Below are positions 52,560 to 64,000 of a stretch of 64,000 bases of DNA, one piece after another. The position numbers and the translations under genes were made by a program. The notes below the pieces were generated by a model that did no database searches, was not told where the DNA came from, and worked only from the letters and a program-made list of their open reading frames with translations. Each line of letters begins with the position of its first letter. Within the stretch, counting starts at the first letter, position 1. Source of the stretch: Chlorops oryzae (lineage: Eukaryota > Arthropoda > Insecta > Diptera > Chloropidae). The stretch lies in assembly GCA_020466095.1 (NCBI GenBank), contig CM035807.1, positions 54,254,878-54,318,877 of the forward strand, read 5' to 3'.

Positions 52560-55285
52560 AGATGACGATCAGCTAGGAAAGCTGTGTTGATGAATGTGCA
52601 TGGATTGCACCTGTTGTAGAGTATGACTTGGGGCCGCTGCCCGATCATTTCTTTTGAGCCTCGAATGGTGAGTTGGATTTGATAGCCTACGCGCGAGTGG
52701 GTTCACGTGTGCTTGCAGTTTACAAAAATACTTTTCTTTGACTTTGGCGAACTCAATTTTAACCAGTTCTACGTTGAGCTCTCTATGGATGCGTTCATTT
52801 GTAATAAACCAAGGACTCCTGTAATAGTTCTTAGGATTTTGGATTGTGCTCTCTGCAGAATGTCAATATTTGAAGCGCTTGCATATCCATACAATTGCAG
52901 ACCATACGTCCATATTGGCTTTATGACTTGCTTGTACAGAAGGACTTTAAAATCTAATTTTAGGTGAGAGCGGTTATTTATTAGCCAGTGCAAGCTTTTG
53001 GCTTTTAGTTTAATTTGCGTTCTCTTGGCCTCGATATGCTTGCGCCATGTCAATCTTTTGTCTAAGTGAATTCCGAGGTAGGTAACTTCTTCACATTGAG
53101 GGATGCGTATGTTGTTCAGAAAAATATCCGGAGAAGCTTTTCTGTTGAGCGTGAAAGTTATATGCCGACATTTAAGCTCATTTATTTGAATTCGCCGTTT
53201 AGTTAGCCAGTCTTGGATTTCGTTGAGGTGGTTTTGGAGCTTAGAAGTTGCCGCACTTATATCCTTGTGACGACTTAATATCGCTGTGTCGTCAGCAAAT
53301 GTCGAAATCGATACTCGATCGCTGTTTGGAATATCTGCTGTATACAAAAGATAAAGAAAAGGCCCAACAACACTCCCTTGAGGGACTCCTGCATTAATTT
53401 CAAAAGTTTTTGTTGTGAACGAATTATGTTTTACTTGGAACGTTCTATGTTCTAGGTATGACTCAAATATCGCGTGGACATTTACAGGAAGTAAGCTTCT
53501 GATTTTATATAACAATCCTTCATGCCAAACTTTATCGAAAGCTTGCTGGATGTCTAGGAATACTGCTGAGCAGTATTCGCGATGTTCATATGCAAGTCGA
53601 ATTTCATTCGTAATACGATTAACTTGCTCAATAGTGCCGTGATGTTTTCTGAATCCAAATTGGTGAGAGGGAACAATATGCTGTATTTGAAGAAATGATG
53701 TTAATTTGGATAGCAATATTTTTTCGAATAACTTTGAGAGGCAAGGGAGGAGGCTAATTGGTCTATAAGAGGAAGCTTGGGTAGGATCTTTTCCTGGCTT
53801 AGACACCATTTTAATTACCGACCGTTTCCAATCTTTTGGAAAGTATCCGTGCTTTATAATAGAATTAAATAAGACTGTTAAAAATAATACTGCAACGGAA
53901 GGTAGCTGTTTTAACATTTTTGAAGTAATTAGATCATGCCCTGGGGCTTTTTTACAGACCATTTCATTTTTTATGGAATTATTAACTTCACTTGGTCTTA
54001 TGTTTATGTGAATTCTGTGGGCGTTTTCAGTTTGAATTGGGAGATTGATTTGGGTAGTGCTCGGATTTGGTTGAATAACCTTACTGAGGTGCAATGCAAA
54101 GACCGTTGCTTTATCTTCGTCGGAGCGTGCCCAACCACTATTAGGTCTACGGATAGGTGACTCACTATATACTGGAGTTTTAAAACCGCGGCTCGCTAGC
54201 CACAAGGACTCTCGATTAACGCCTCTGGGCGTAAGGTTCTGGATAAAATGACGTTTTTCAGTTTCCTTATCCCTAGCTAGAGCAAGTCTAAGTTTTTTTT
54301 CAGCCTCTTTTAGTCTATCTTTGGCAATTGGCGAGCGGAATCGTTGCCATTCGCGCCTGAATCTTCGTTTTTCAGCAACGAGATTTTCGATTTCTATATT
54401 GGTCAGTGTTTTCCTAATTCTTTTTTTAAAATATGGGGTAGAATTTTTTGCTGCTGATTCTAGTATGGAATTGAAAACAATTACGGCATCATCAATATGC
54501 TCATTGCATGCGATTTTGTAATTTGTATGAATGTGGGAACTTATATACTTTTTGTACTTTAGCCAGTTAGTCCTTGGAATTGTTAAGCTGAGAGGACCTT
54601 CAACTTCTTTTGGAAACTTATGTAAGAGGAACATAACAGGCGAATGATCGGAGGAGAGGTCAGTTGTCGCTTTTGCTGAAATAAGTTCTCTTGCAACACC
54701 CTTAGTGATTCCGAAATCTAAGAGGTCAGGAATTTTTTGAAGATCTGTTGGCCACTAAGTTGGCTGCCTCGGCGATACAAAGTCAAGAGAATTATTTTTA
54801 TTAATAATTGCCTTGTATAGTTGTTGACCCTTAGGATTGCATGTTCTGGAGCCCCAGAAAGTATGCTTTGCATTATAGTCTCCTGCTGCTAGAAATTTTT
54901 CACCCAATGTCTCAAAGTAGTCCACGAACATTTTTTCCGTTACATTAAATCGAGGTGGGCAATAAATCGCCGATAAAACGAGATTTTTACCTCTCATTAT
55001 TACGCAAACTGTTGATGCCTGAATGAAATCATAACTATATGAATCTAAAGGAAAATGCTGGATTCTTCGACGAATAAGTATACCAGTGCCTCCATGCGCC
55101 TTGCCGTCTGGGTGGTTAGTTTGATAGAAAATATAACCAGGGATTGAGAAGAAATTCTTATTTGTTAAATAAGTTTCAGAGAGAAGCATTATGTCAACTT
55201 CTTCATGATTTAAAAAATTTTGAATTTCCAGTTTACGCTTGGTTAGCCCGTTCGAATTCCACGCACATATTTTTAAGACGCTCAT
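52560..55285 (-). pseudogene. LINE ORF2 (endonuclease, reverse transcriptase), one stop and one shift
   Basis: Start ATG 55285. Endonuclease: VLKICAWNSNGL, DIMLLSETYLT, VLSAIYCPPR and AAGDYNAKHTFWGS. A TAG at 54755-54757 interrupts it, but the same frame continues (SDHSPVMFLL) to 52769. RT: KAPGHDLITSKML, YRPISLLPCLSKLFEK, FGFRKHHGTIEQ, VFLDIQQAFDKVWHEGL, GVPQGSVVGPFLYLLY and FADDTAIL (catalytic, about 53290-53315). A shift near 52820 displaces the last part, which is readable to about 52580. The protein nicks target DNA and primes reverse transcription there. Confidence 0.9.
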
Positions 55286-56850
55286 ATTTTTGCTAAAAGT
55301 GCTGTAATTAATTGTGTTTGCATTTGCACTATTCTGTCTATTGAGCTTTGCATTGTTTGCATAAATTGGGACAAACTTTGAGTTAGAGTTGATATCATTA
55401 TCTCAAGACTACTATTGTTGTTAGTAGGAGGACTAACAGAGGGCGAAGGTTTAAGTACAGTTGCATAAGAAACTCCTGGAGTTACAGGATTCAAATTAAG
55501 GTTGTGAGAGGATAATGGTACCGAAACAGTAATATTTTTTGTAGGATTACGAGCTGATTCTTTTTTAATATTGATTCGTTTTTTCAGATCTTGATAAACA
55601 TCCTCTGTAATTCGCAGAATGGTTTCCTTCACAGTTACTGCATTTTAGTAATTTGCGATCATCAATTGTTTTTTTATTAATGACTGAGCTATGATGAAGC
55701 TCGCCACATATTACACACACGGTGTGCAATGTGCAATAAAATTTTGTATGTCCAAACTCTCGACAATTGGTACATTGAATAGGACCATTTCTTTTATGTG
55801 GCTCTTCGACCGATATTTTGCGATGCAATAAGTATTGTAAATTATACATAGGATGGACTTCATTCTTTTTAAGCTTTAAGTTGTCAGGCAACAGATCAAC
55901 TTTGAGCATAGGCTGTGGAACTTTTGATTTATTAAATATATTTATAACCGATTTAGCGTGGAAGCCTTTTTCTCCCAGCGCATCTTTTATTTCATTTATG
56001 TCGACGTCTGTTTCAATACCTTTAATCACCACTGTGATACCTTTGCTACTCTTTAGCTGATAGGTATAAAAATTTTTATTAGTAGATTCAAACTCTTTTA
56101 CAACCCTGCGGAAATTGTCCTCGGTGTTGGTTTGGATTTTTGTTTCGTGAATGTTACCCTTTGTTAAGGGAACAACATGAAAGTTGTTATTTCCTAACAA
56201 AGTAGCCAATTTGGCAACAACTGCTCTAGAGCTCCGCTCGCGCAAATAGATTGGAGGCAATTTAAGTTTTTTCTCTGGCTGTGTTTCGGAATTTTCGCTC
56301 ACATTTTCAGCTAGAGCGGCGAAACGATTGCCCGTTAAGGCTTTTTGGAAAGAAGGAGTTTCCGTTTTGTTGAGCTTGGCCCTAGTGTCATTTTTTCCGG
56401 CAGGGCTTCTTTTTCTCTTAGTTATATTAACATATCGATGCATACCGATCAGCACCGCCTGCTGTACGTTTTCTTTTTTATTCATTTTATTTTGGTTGCT
56501 ATCCGAATCAACTATTAAATTTGTGTGGGTAAAATTTTTTGTAATTTTGGCACTAGGAATAGTGGCTGCAGGTGAAACTGGTTCAATACTATTGGAGTGC
56601 TGTTTGAGCTATTTTCTTTAATTGCATAGCAATTTATTCCACTAACGGAGTGCGATCTTTGCCTCTCGAAATGGCTTTTTATGTTTGAAAATTGACTTGT
56701 ACCTGATTGTAAACTGGTGGACTGGTCTATTTTGCCATCATCTGATGTAATTTTCCTTGCGGGAAGTTGCTGAGCTAGGTTTAGTACTCCATACTTGTGG
56801 TTTGTGTCGAGGCTACTGCTTGGTGGAGGTGATCTATCAATTGGCATCAC
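55282..56850 (-). pseudogene. LINE ORF1 (Gag-like), two frameshifts
   Basis: Start MPIDRSPPPSSSLDTN (56850). A shift near 56515-56525 leads to the frame 56485-55565 with FQKALTGNRFAALAEN, LPPIYLRERSS, GITVVIKGIETDVDINEIKD (RRM-like segment), and knuckles CTNCREFGHTKFYC, CVICGELHHSSV and CSNCEGNHSANYRGC. In the second knuckle the last Cys has become Ile (Cys in the other copy). A shift near 55600 leads to LNPVTPGVSYATVLKP and the end at 55282. It would bind LINE RNA. Confidence 0.85.
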
Positions 56851-56870
56851 TTCTTCTTAGAGCAGCTGAC

Positions 56871-58036
56871 AGCTGTAAACAGCTGCAGAGACCAGTTGTC
56901 TCTGTCTAGTATAGGTCTGTAATTGGATTACGATGTTAAACCAAAACACGTAAGTATGTATGTTTGTCACGATACTTATCTTTATTTTTTATTTACGGCG
57001 CCGCAAAATCCGCAAATTGAATGGGGCGACACCAAATTCAGAGTGAAACGTTATCGCTGGCTCCCCTTTGGGTTTTTGCCTATCTTTAACTAAGGTTTCA
57101 CTTTCTCTACACTTGATTTTATTTGAATTTAAATTTGTTTGCTCGAGCGCTAAATTTTATATTATTCGCATTCTTTATTATTTGCCCGTAATATGTGCTG
57201 CTTACGTATTGAGAATAACTTCCGGGATGGTGTCAATGTAATGCTGCAGATAAAGTCAAAAAGAAACAAAAGAAAGAACATGATTTAAGTTTAAGTGTGT
57301 TTGCTGTTTGTCATAATCGTGGCGCGGTTTGTTGTTTAAAATCTCCGCCTGCAGCAAAAATTATAACAACTGCGCTTACGTTCAGCAATACCTAAACTGT
57401 GTAAAAAATAACCAGAAATTGTTCGTAGGTAGTGCCAATACTGGGATAATGGCGTAGATTTCTTTACCAAAGGCGAAAAGCTTATATATGTGTGTGTGTT
57501 ATATGTATCTAATGGTGTAATGGGTTTTCTTGCCGGGGTTTTACTCAGTCAGTCCAGTGGTCCGTTACAAGACAAGAAATTCGATGAAATCCAGAAAACA
57601 ACTTCTATTATTTAGAAATTTTACTCAGTTGGTTTTTTATATATTATTCTTAAAAGTTTCTTATTTCCTTAAAGCTATAACATAGTAGTAGCATATTTTC
57701 TTATAATAATGGCGAAGCGATGAATTGTTGATGCCGCAGCGCGGTGTTAACGTAGTCCTCGGTGGACAGCGTTTGTACCGGCTTCCCAGAATCGGTGTTT
57801 GACATTTGAAACCCTTGGGTTTCGCCGATAACCCTAACCCGACCAGTGAGAACATAGCATATGATATATTTACAAATTTTTTATTTTTCTTTCTTTTAGA
57901 ATCCTGTTTGTTTTTAAATAAACAAAATAAATTTCCTTTCCTGGGTGACAAACTCAATGATTTAAAAAAAAACTAAAAAAATATATAGTTACAAAAAAAT
58001 TTAAATGTATGAGGAAATATAAAAGACTTGACCTCG
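56871..58036. other. No gene recognised
   Basis: Mixed AT content with no conserved domain. The stretch near 57829 (ataaccctaacccg) recurs at 26948. A minus-strand frame at 57661-57957 has no support. Confidence 0.45.
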
Positions 58037-58230
58037 TTACAATGTCATACGATAGATGAATATATTGAAAGGTCTGCGCAAAAAAAGGCCCTTAAATTTT
58101 TTACAGCCCAAACAATTGCCCAAAAATGCTTTCTCAATTGTAGAATAACGTTTCTCTGTATCACTTAACGCTTTACTATCAAAATAAAAAAGGTAAATCG
58201 TTTCCAGGTTCCCCCTGCGAGACAACCGCG
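58037..58230 (-). pseudogene. Gypsy RNase H relic
   Basis: Minus-strand reading gives SKALSDTEKRYSTIEKAFLG followed by KKF...RPFNIFI, the middle of a gypsy-type RNase H (usual form xSRxLSxxERRYSTIEKExLA). The Glu after IEK is Ala and the flanking blocks are missing. It is an isolated fragment unrelated to the copia element to its right. Confidence 0.7.
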
Positions 58231-58745
58231 CCTGAGGCTGCGGTTACAGTAGATGCGTAAATTAAGTCTTACTATTACGCACGAGCACGCATGTTAAAAC
58301 AAAAGCAAGGGAATAATGTATTGTGGATATATTTCTATCGGCTTTGTAGTGCGCGCTCGTACACACTCGTACGATCTTTTTGATGCAACCAAATAATATT
58401 GTTTTTCGTCAGTTGCCCGCACGACTTTGTAGAGCTGGGGAATTATCGATAGTGACCCAAAGTTAAATCGGATTTAAAATTTTTGGAATTGTTTGTATGT
58501 AAATTAAATCTAGATCTTCCTGAAGCGTGAGGAGAGGTCTATGAAGGTGCACCCCCCCCCCCCTCCCCCCCTATAGAACCACCGGAAATCTTATATGCCA
58601 CAATTATGTGCTCTTTATGTGCTAATTTCGTCCCCCTTCAAAAAATTGTGTGCTCGATCCCAATGGGAGTTATGGGGAAAAAACGTTTGTATGGAGGGGG
58701 GGCATAGCTTCAACCTGAAAATATATCGTATTGGCTTAAAATAAT
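58231..58745. other. No gene; C-rich run at 58551-58571
   Basis: Contains a run of fourteen C followed by T and further C (58551-58571), and shortly after it G-runs (58696-58702). No coding frame. Confidence 0.5.
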
Positions 58746-58925
58746 TGTTGGAGATTTCCGATCAGAGAAAAAGAAAACGCGCTTCTGTCTTTTTCTATCG
58801 AAGGTATATTCGCAACTGACTATATTAAACTTACAAGAGTAACAAAAATATGTATGTAATGTTAATTGTCTTATACTAGAGAAGGGAAAATGATATTCGG
58901 GTTGCCAATGATTTTTATTTCAACA
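58746..58925 (-). repeat. Putative 3' LTR of the copia element (180 bp)
   Basis: On the minus strand it runs TGTTGAAATAAAAATC...ATCTCCAACA, so the ends are TGTTG/CAACA. It lies directly behind the purine tract TTTGAGACGGAG (58926-58937) and the end of RNase H. No second LTR was found on the right, in line with loss of the 5' end of the element. Confidence 0.6.
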
Positions 58926-59001
58926 CTCCGTCTCAAACCGAATATCATTGAAATTTTTCAGTTAAATAAACAATTTAATGCAGAGCAAAGTTAAAAACAA
59001 T

Positions 59002-60687
59002 TCATTTCAAGCTCATCATTTCAGTTAGTTTACAATGCTTATCTTTGGGCAGATTCTTAGTCAAAATATCAGCTAACATTTGATTTGTGTGAACATATTC
59101 GAATACAACAAGTTTGTTTCTAGCAGCTTCGCGCACATAATGATATTTTAAGTCTATGTGCTTTGTTCTAGAATGATAAATATGATTTTTAACAAGTGAT
59201 TGAGAGCTTAGATTGTCACCCTTTATAGCTACGGGTATATGTTCTTCATGAAATCCGAGTTCTATTAACATTCTTTTCAAAAAAACTGCTTCCTTAGAGC
59301 TAGTACACAAGGCCGCGTACTCAGCTTCCGTTGTGCTCAACGACACAGTGCTTTGCTTTTTCGACTCCCATGATATTGAACCTCCACTCATCATAAAGAC
59401 GTAGCCAGAGTATGACTTCCGATCTTTTGTACCGCCAGCCCAATCCACGTCAGCGTAGCCATGTATATCTTCCATCTCCGGTCGATACCATATTCTTAAT
59501 TGCCACGTTTTCGACAGGTATCTCAGAATATGTTTTACTCCAGTGTGGTGCTCGGTCGTTGGATTTGAATTACCTTGCGCAAATTTGCTAATTGAGTGAA
59601 GTATATCAGGCCTCGTGCAACTTGCTAAGTACATAAGTTCGCCAATGATTGACTGATACGATGCCTTATTAACCTTTTCTGCATCATCATCATCAGCTTT
59701 GACATGAAACCCAGGATCTAACGGTGTTGAAACAGGTCCACAGGTCTTCATGCCGTAACGCTCTAGCAGACTGGTGATATATTGCCTTTGACTAACAGCA
59801 ATCGCTCCAGTATCACCACTCCGCTCGATTTGCCAACCAAGAAAATAAGAAAGGGGCCCCTTGTCTACTAACTTGAATTCGCTTGCCAATGTTGCTTTGC
59901 CGCTCTCAATATCATATTTGTGGGACCCACCTATAATTAAATCATCAACATAAACAGCTATTAGCATTAACTTGCCTTTCGAAACCATTTTGTATAGACA
60001 AGGCTCCGTCTGACATGGTTGAAACCCCATATGTTTCAGAAAACCATCCAGTTTGGCATTCCACTCGCGGCCTGCTTGCTTCAGTCCGTATATTGCTTTA
60101 TTAAAGCGAAGCACGCGATGCGGAAATTCCTCGTTGATGAAACATCCTGGTTGTTGCATATAACATTCGTCTGAGAGTTCACTGTTAAGATACGCTGTCG
60201 TGATGTCGAGTTGATGCAGGTGCATCTTATGCGATACAGCCAGTGCAAGTAGCATCCGAATAGTGGCATACCTTATGACCGGCGAAAACGTTTCCATATA
60301 GTTGATTCCAAATTTCTGGCTGCATCCTTTAGCAACTAGCCTCGCCTTGAACCGCTCAACTTCACCGCTCTGATTCGTCTTGAGGCTAAACACCCATTTA
60401 CAGCCGATCACCTTTTGATTAGGTGGCAGCTCCACTAGTGTCCAGGTTTTATTCTCCACCAACGAATTGTATTCCTGTTGCATCGCTGATAGCCAGTCTT
60501 CGGAATATGAACTCGCTTCTATGTCACTTATTGACTGAGGAATTTGTACGTCGCAGCTATTGATTGCAATATTTACACAATTAAATTCTTTTCGAGGACG
60601 TCCTCGTTTTCCGGTTCTAATCAGCCTAGGTCTCCCTGATCCAGGTCGCTTTGGCTCATTGCTTACATCGCTAGGATCATCCATCAC
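59002..60687 (-). pseudogene. pol: copia reverse transcriptase and RNase H, 561-residue open frame
   Basis: WLSAMQQEYNSLVENKTWTL opens the RT, followed by GCKWVFSLK, ARLVAKGCSQKFGINYMETF, SPVIRYATIR, LDITTAYLNSEL, YGLKQAGREWN and the catalytic IAVYVDDLIIGG (about 59930-59965). The linker SYQSIIGELMYLASCTRPDI leads to RNase H with GYADVDWAGG, SLSTTEAEYAAL and HIDLKYHYVRE. All catalytic residues are visible and the frame is clean to its stop. It is separated from integrase by a stop and a frameshift near 60690, so it is part of a broken polyprotein. Confidence 0.92.
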
Positions 60688-61748
60688 ATGACTTCTTCCC
60701 TGTTAGGATCAGGAGGTAGCTCTTCTGGTGGTACATTCTCTCTCTCGGCTTCATCTCTGTCAAGACTTTGCAGCAAACTTGATAGTTGATTAGATTGTGA
60801 TCCCATTAGGGTATTTTCATCAAATTTTACGTCCCGTTTTATCACTGTCTTTTGGACACGTAAGTCGTATTAGCGATATGCTTTCGACTGCTGTGAGTAT
60901 CCGACCATAATACACTCTCTCCCCTTTGGGCGGAACTTACGATTTTGCGTTTTATCTAATGCAACAGCCAGACATCCAAACACTTTAAGATGTTTAGCAC
61001 TTGGCTTAATACCATGCCAATTTTCATTTGGAGTTATATTGTCTAAAATTTTCGTAGGTGTGCGATTTCGCAAATGTACTGCCGTTGAAATTGCTTCAGC
61101 CCAAAATTTTTCACTTAATCCAGCATGTACTAGCATTGTTCGAGCCATTTCCACGAGGGTACGGTTCGCTCGCTCAGCTACTCCGTTTTGTTGGGGCGTA
61201 TATGGGACTGTCAATTGTCGAGAAATACCATGTAATTGTAAAAATTTATCAAAATCTGTATTTAAATATTCTGGACCGTTGTCGCGCCTAATAGCTTTAA
61301 ATTGTTTACCTGTTTGGCACTCAACAAACGCTTTAAACTTTTTGAAGTTGTCGAGAACACTATCTTTAGTTTTCATAAAGTAAACAAAAAGTTTGCGTGA
61401 TTTGTCATCGATAAATGTCAAAAAATATCGAGAGCCACCAATCGATTCGGTGTTAAAGGGTCCACACACATCTGTATGAATTAGATTCAACAGATTATTT
61501 GATCTACTTTGTGATACTTGTGGAAAAGGCTGTGTGCATATTTTACTTTTCATGCACGATACACAAGAAATGTTTTTAGGCATTTCAAAACCCTTTAACC
61601 CACGTACGATTTCATTTGAAGCCAGTTTATTTAAACAATCAAAATTTACATGGCCATATCTATAATGCCACTGGACAGAGCCATCGACGCACGAAAAATT
61701 TGTTTCGAACTGGTTTCGGAATATGTATAGGTTATTCTCCTTAAACGC
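60688..61748 (-). pseudogene. pol: copia GAG-pre-integrase and integrase
   Basis: The frame is open from about 61740 to 60870. It begins with the pre-integrase block WHYRYGHVNFDCLNKLAS and ISCVSCMKSKICTQPF (zinc residues). The core has Asp in NLIHTDVCGPF, Asp in IRRDNGPEYLN and Glu in TPQQNGVAERANRT, then the C-terminal VFGCLAVALDKTQNRKFRPK and GYSQQSKAYR. A TAA at 60870-60872 breaks the conserved KAYRxYD stretch; reading continues YDLRVQKTVIKRDVKFDE to about 60700. Triad intact. Confidence 0.9.
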
Positions 61749-62215
61749 TTAAAACGATATGGAATTTTCCTTTTTGTCTCTAATTATCGCACATATGTCA
61801 TTAAAAATCACCTCTGCACCTCGCTCGGCGCTTCTGCTTACCGAAAAGAAATTGTTTTGCAAAGAAGGAACGTACAAAACGTCGTTGAGTAAGATATTGC
61901 AATTCGAAGCTCTAATTTTTAACTCGCCTCGCCCTTCCGCATCTACAAATTTGTTTCCAGCGACTCTGATTTTTTGTTTTTCTTCACGAAATGAAACAAA
62001 CAAATTTCGATTATTGCACATATGCGACGTCGCGCCGCTGTCGACGTACCATGCAGACTGATCTAATGTATTCGTTGTGGCATTTGCTCGTTGAAAAAAG
62101 TGAAGCAAAATACGATTTTTCTTTTTCTTTTCCATCCGATTCCTTGCCTTTTTCTTTTCTTAACTGTATATATTTGTGTGCTCATTTTGATGTATGTATG
62201 TATGATGTGGATTAA
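61749..62215 (-). pseudogene. pol: copia protease and gag end
   Basis: The protease motif SAWYVDSGATSHMCNNRNLF (catalytic Asp in DSGA) is at about 62010-62060, followed by ILLNDVLYVPSLQNNFFSVS. A TAA at 61749-61751 separates it from the pre-integrase block in the same frame. Upstream of about 62100 the conserved Lys/Glu-rich Gag end is in another frame, and nothing of Gag is left beyond 62215. Confidence 0.85.
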
Positions 62216-63264
62216 ATATTTATTAACAAACTTATATACTCATGTTTTTTGAAGGTTATTTTGGCACCGAAATGAGGTTTAAAATGCAAATTTGTTTCGC
62301 CATAGTAACTTAAATTAGTATCAGTTGACTTAAAAAACAAAAAACCAAAAAAAAAAAACAAAAAAATTTTCTAATATTTTTTATATGTTTTGGTTGCACA
62401 CGTTCAGTTCATTGTGCGATTCAAACAGTTAAAATGTAAAATAGCTAACTTACTATTGAGCTAAACAGCTAAAAAAAAAACTTTTGCACTTCCAATAGTA
62501 GTTTTAAATTAGTTTTAAAATCCTACTTGCATTAACAATTAAACTTTGGGAATTCTTAACATACATATATATTTTATGTTATAAAACAAAATATAAAGTA
62601 GCTAATTTTAGCAAAAAATATCTAGTGTTGCAACAAAACTATCGATTTTTTTCATACCACTATACTAATCGATTAATCGATTGCCCTTAAGGTGCTTGCT
62701 TAAAGCGATCCGGACGCAGCGCATCCAGAGATGAAAAAATTAGTACTTTCGCACCAAAACTGGTACGTTGCAAATAATATGGTACGTTGATACGAAGTTT
62801 TTCATTTTGGTACTTTTATTAAATATATTATTTTTTTATGTGAGTTTTTGGTTGGTAATACATATTGGTTTAACCTCTACTCCACACGCTAAAATGCGTT
62901 TGAGTAAAGAGAGAACTGCTAATTGAACGAGATGTAAATATCAGTTTTTAATGTTATCGAGAAATTATAGCAACCTTAAAGGGATTTACACGTTAAGACT
63001 TTTCGATCATGAAACATTTTTTGTGAGGCCATTTCCTAAACGGATAACCTGTCTTAACTTAGTTTCAATATCTGCCGTGTAAAACTTGTCTAAAAAAAAA
63101 AAAAAAAAAACTGCTGTGCATGAGAAAGAAAAAGAACCACATATGGTTCTTGAACATTTAACAAACAACCGTCTCTTTTCTTCGAACGTCTTCCTCCACT
63201 TACTTAATTGTTTCAAAACATTGTTCGTGTGTCTGACTCTCGAGAGAGTCTGAGTTAAGAAATA
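62216..63264. other. No gene recognised
   Basis: Strongly AT-rich, with A-runs (62350 and 63093-63110) and no supported coding frame. Confidence 0.5.
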
Positions 63265-63513
63265 AAAAATAAGCAGAATCAAGCGTATATATTTGCCCGC
63301 CGTCAATGTTGTTTAAGTTGAAGCAACTGCCCAAAAGCAGATCACCGCAAAATGCCAGGAAGCCTGCCTTAAAAACACGAGGCTGTTGTATTCCACGTTG
63401 AGACGCTCCGAAAGTTTAAAGGAAAATGGCGTTTTTTTTTTGCTTCAAAATTCGCAGAAATCAAAAATAAGCAGAATCACGCGTATATATTTGCCCGCCG
63501 TCAATGTTGTTTA
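63265..63513 (+). repeat. Direct repeat pair (~52 bp, 197 bases apart)
   Basis: The block aaataagcagaatcaagcgt...gccgtcaatgttgtttaa at 63265-63316 recurs at 63462-63513 with about two differences. The sequence between is unique. It could be a short tandem duplication or the remains of two terminal repeats. Confidence 0.75.
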
Positions 63514-63730
63514 ATTTGATTTTCGAGCCGCACTATCAACGTTCGTTTTTTAATTTTTTTTTTTTTTTTTTTGGTTTTAAGTTTAATGGCACGGGACACT
63601 TAATTAAACGTTCGTTTTTAAAATATTTTTTGTTAATTAATTCGTATAACGTTTATATGACTGCCGTCAGTATCGAAACTCGAGCTTCATGCGGAGAGCC
63701 AGTTCTGGGCGCATTAATTTGTAATAACAA
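63514..63730. other. Spacer, nothing recognised
   Basis: T-rich run at 63556-63571, then ordinary sequence up to the LINE fragment. Confidence 0.4.
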
Positions 63731-64000
63731 AAAGTTTTGAAATCAATGCAGGAGTACCCCAAGGGAGTGTTGTTGGGCGTTTTCTTTATCTAGTATACAC
63801 AGCAGATATTCCTTATAACGATCGAATCGTGATTTCAACATTTGCTGATGACACAGCGGTCCTTAGTCGGCACAAGGACATTAGTGTTGCAACTTCTACA
63901 CTGCAAGATCATCTCAACAAAATACAAAATTGGCTTTCTAAATGGCGTATCAAAATAAATGAGATCAAATGCCAACATATTACTTTCACGCTCAATAGAA
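63731..64000 (+). pseudogene. Jockey-type LINE ORF2 fragment (RT), cut by the window end
   Basis: The plus strand reads FEINAGVPQGSVVG, FLYLVYTADIP, ISTFADDTAVLSRHKDIS and LNKIQNWLSKWRIKINEIKC without a break up to the last base. It is the same family as the two larger copies and is closest in register to RT positions 31855-32110 of the first one. It starts abruptly within RT, as expected for a 5'-truncated insertion. The rest lies outside the window. Confidence 0.88.

Larger units (their letters stand above)
52160..56870 (-). mobile_element. Jockey-type LINE, near full length
   Basis: About 4.7 kb on the minus strand with ORF1 and ORF2. The tail shows as T-run 52161-52172 on the plus strand, and the 3' end 'ggagtgatccaataaataat' matches the copy at 29078-32950. 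Lesions are few: two shifts in ORF1, one stop and one late shift in ORF2. The ORF1 stop and ORF2 start overlap as ATGA in both copies, suggesting termination-reinitiation. The 5' end is placed near the first ORF1 codons; the true promoter may extend to about 56930. Confidence 0.9.
58746..62215 (-). mobile_element. Ty1/copia element, 5'-truncated
   Basis: The domain order protease-integrase-RT-RNase H on the minus strand defines the copia order. The 3' LTR is present; most of gag and the 5' LTR are missing. Pol carries only two stop codons and one or two frameshifts, so loss of the 5' part seems to have happened while the coding region was still young. Confidence 0.88.

Noticed and set aside
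58551..58571. C-run and nearby G-runs as a G-quadruplex regulatory element
   Set aside because: A single mononucleotide tract without associated gene or promoter; more likely a microsatellite.
63007..63306. Minus-strand frame of 99 codons
   Set aside because: It contains a long Phe run from an A/T tract and one half of a direct repeat; no domain.

Overview
The window is a gene-poor, AT-rich stretch of insect nuclear DNA made almost entirely of transposable elements (TEs) and their remains. The TE set (an env-bearing gypsy element, an mdg1/412-type element, a Jockey-type LINE, a roo-like BEL/Pao element, copia, Himar1-like irritans mariners, a Helitron helicase and INE-1-like repeats) points to a higher fly, possibly a tephritid. 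That is inference from TE content. I found no convincing host gene, tRNA, rRNA or CRISPR array.

Layout. 0.2-2.0 kb: rearranged BEL/Pao fragments. 3,318-23,880: a 20.6-kb env-bearing gypsy element (errantivirus) with a perfect 4-bp target duplication (CAGT). It is interrupted by a MITE in gag, an antisense unknown ORF, a complete antisense mdg1/412-type element (12,367-19,652, duplication TAAG) in env, and an INE-1-like repeat in env. 25.2-26.5 and 35.8-37.0 kb: two near-identical mariners, the first with an intact transposase. 29.1-33.0 kb: 5'-truncated Jockey LINE. 33.0-34.9 kb: a second LINE RT fragment and a Helitron helicase remnant. 35.3-39.0 kb: a split TE-associated gene with an LTR-element relic inside it. 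40.1-49.1 kb: three copies of an undescribed ~0.5-kb repeat (called R1 here), two of them hit by mariners, one of these an intact Himar1-like element, plus a Tc1-type element and a mariner relic. 49.3-51.9 kb: pogo-like and INE-1-like remnants. 52.2-56.9 kb: near full-length antisense Jockey LINE. 58.0-62.2 kb: gypsy RNase H relic and a copia element. 63.7-64.0 kb: the start of a third Jockey fragment.

The most interesting object is the errantivirus. Besides gag, pol and env it carries two host-like enzyme domains that ordinary errantiviruses lack. A protein tyrosine phosphatase domain is fused in frame to the C-terminal end of integrase (9,847-10,812), with all signature motifs intact. A Ulp1/SENP-like (C48) SUMO-protease domain lies between env and the 3' LTR (21,734-22,274), with one frameshift and an Asn at the expected catalytic His. 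Both enzymes erase post-translational modifications. Since SUMO is needed for piRNA-guided silencing in Drosophila, a counter-defence role is an attractive but untested idea. The rest of pol and env carries many breaks, so this copy is dead; intact relatives elsewhere would have to show whether the two domains define a family.

Relative ages follow from the nesting. The two errantivirus LTRs differ at about 9 of 440 aligned bases (~2%). The nested mdg1-type LTRs differ at about 4 substitutions in ~529 bases (~0.8%) plus a repeat-number change. The two mariners and the Himar1-like copy look younger still.
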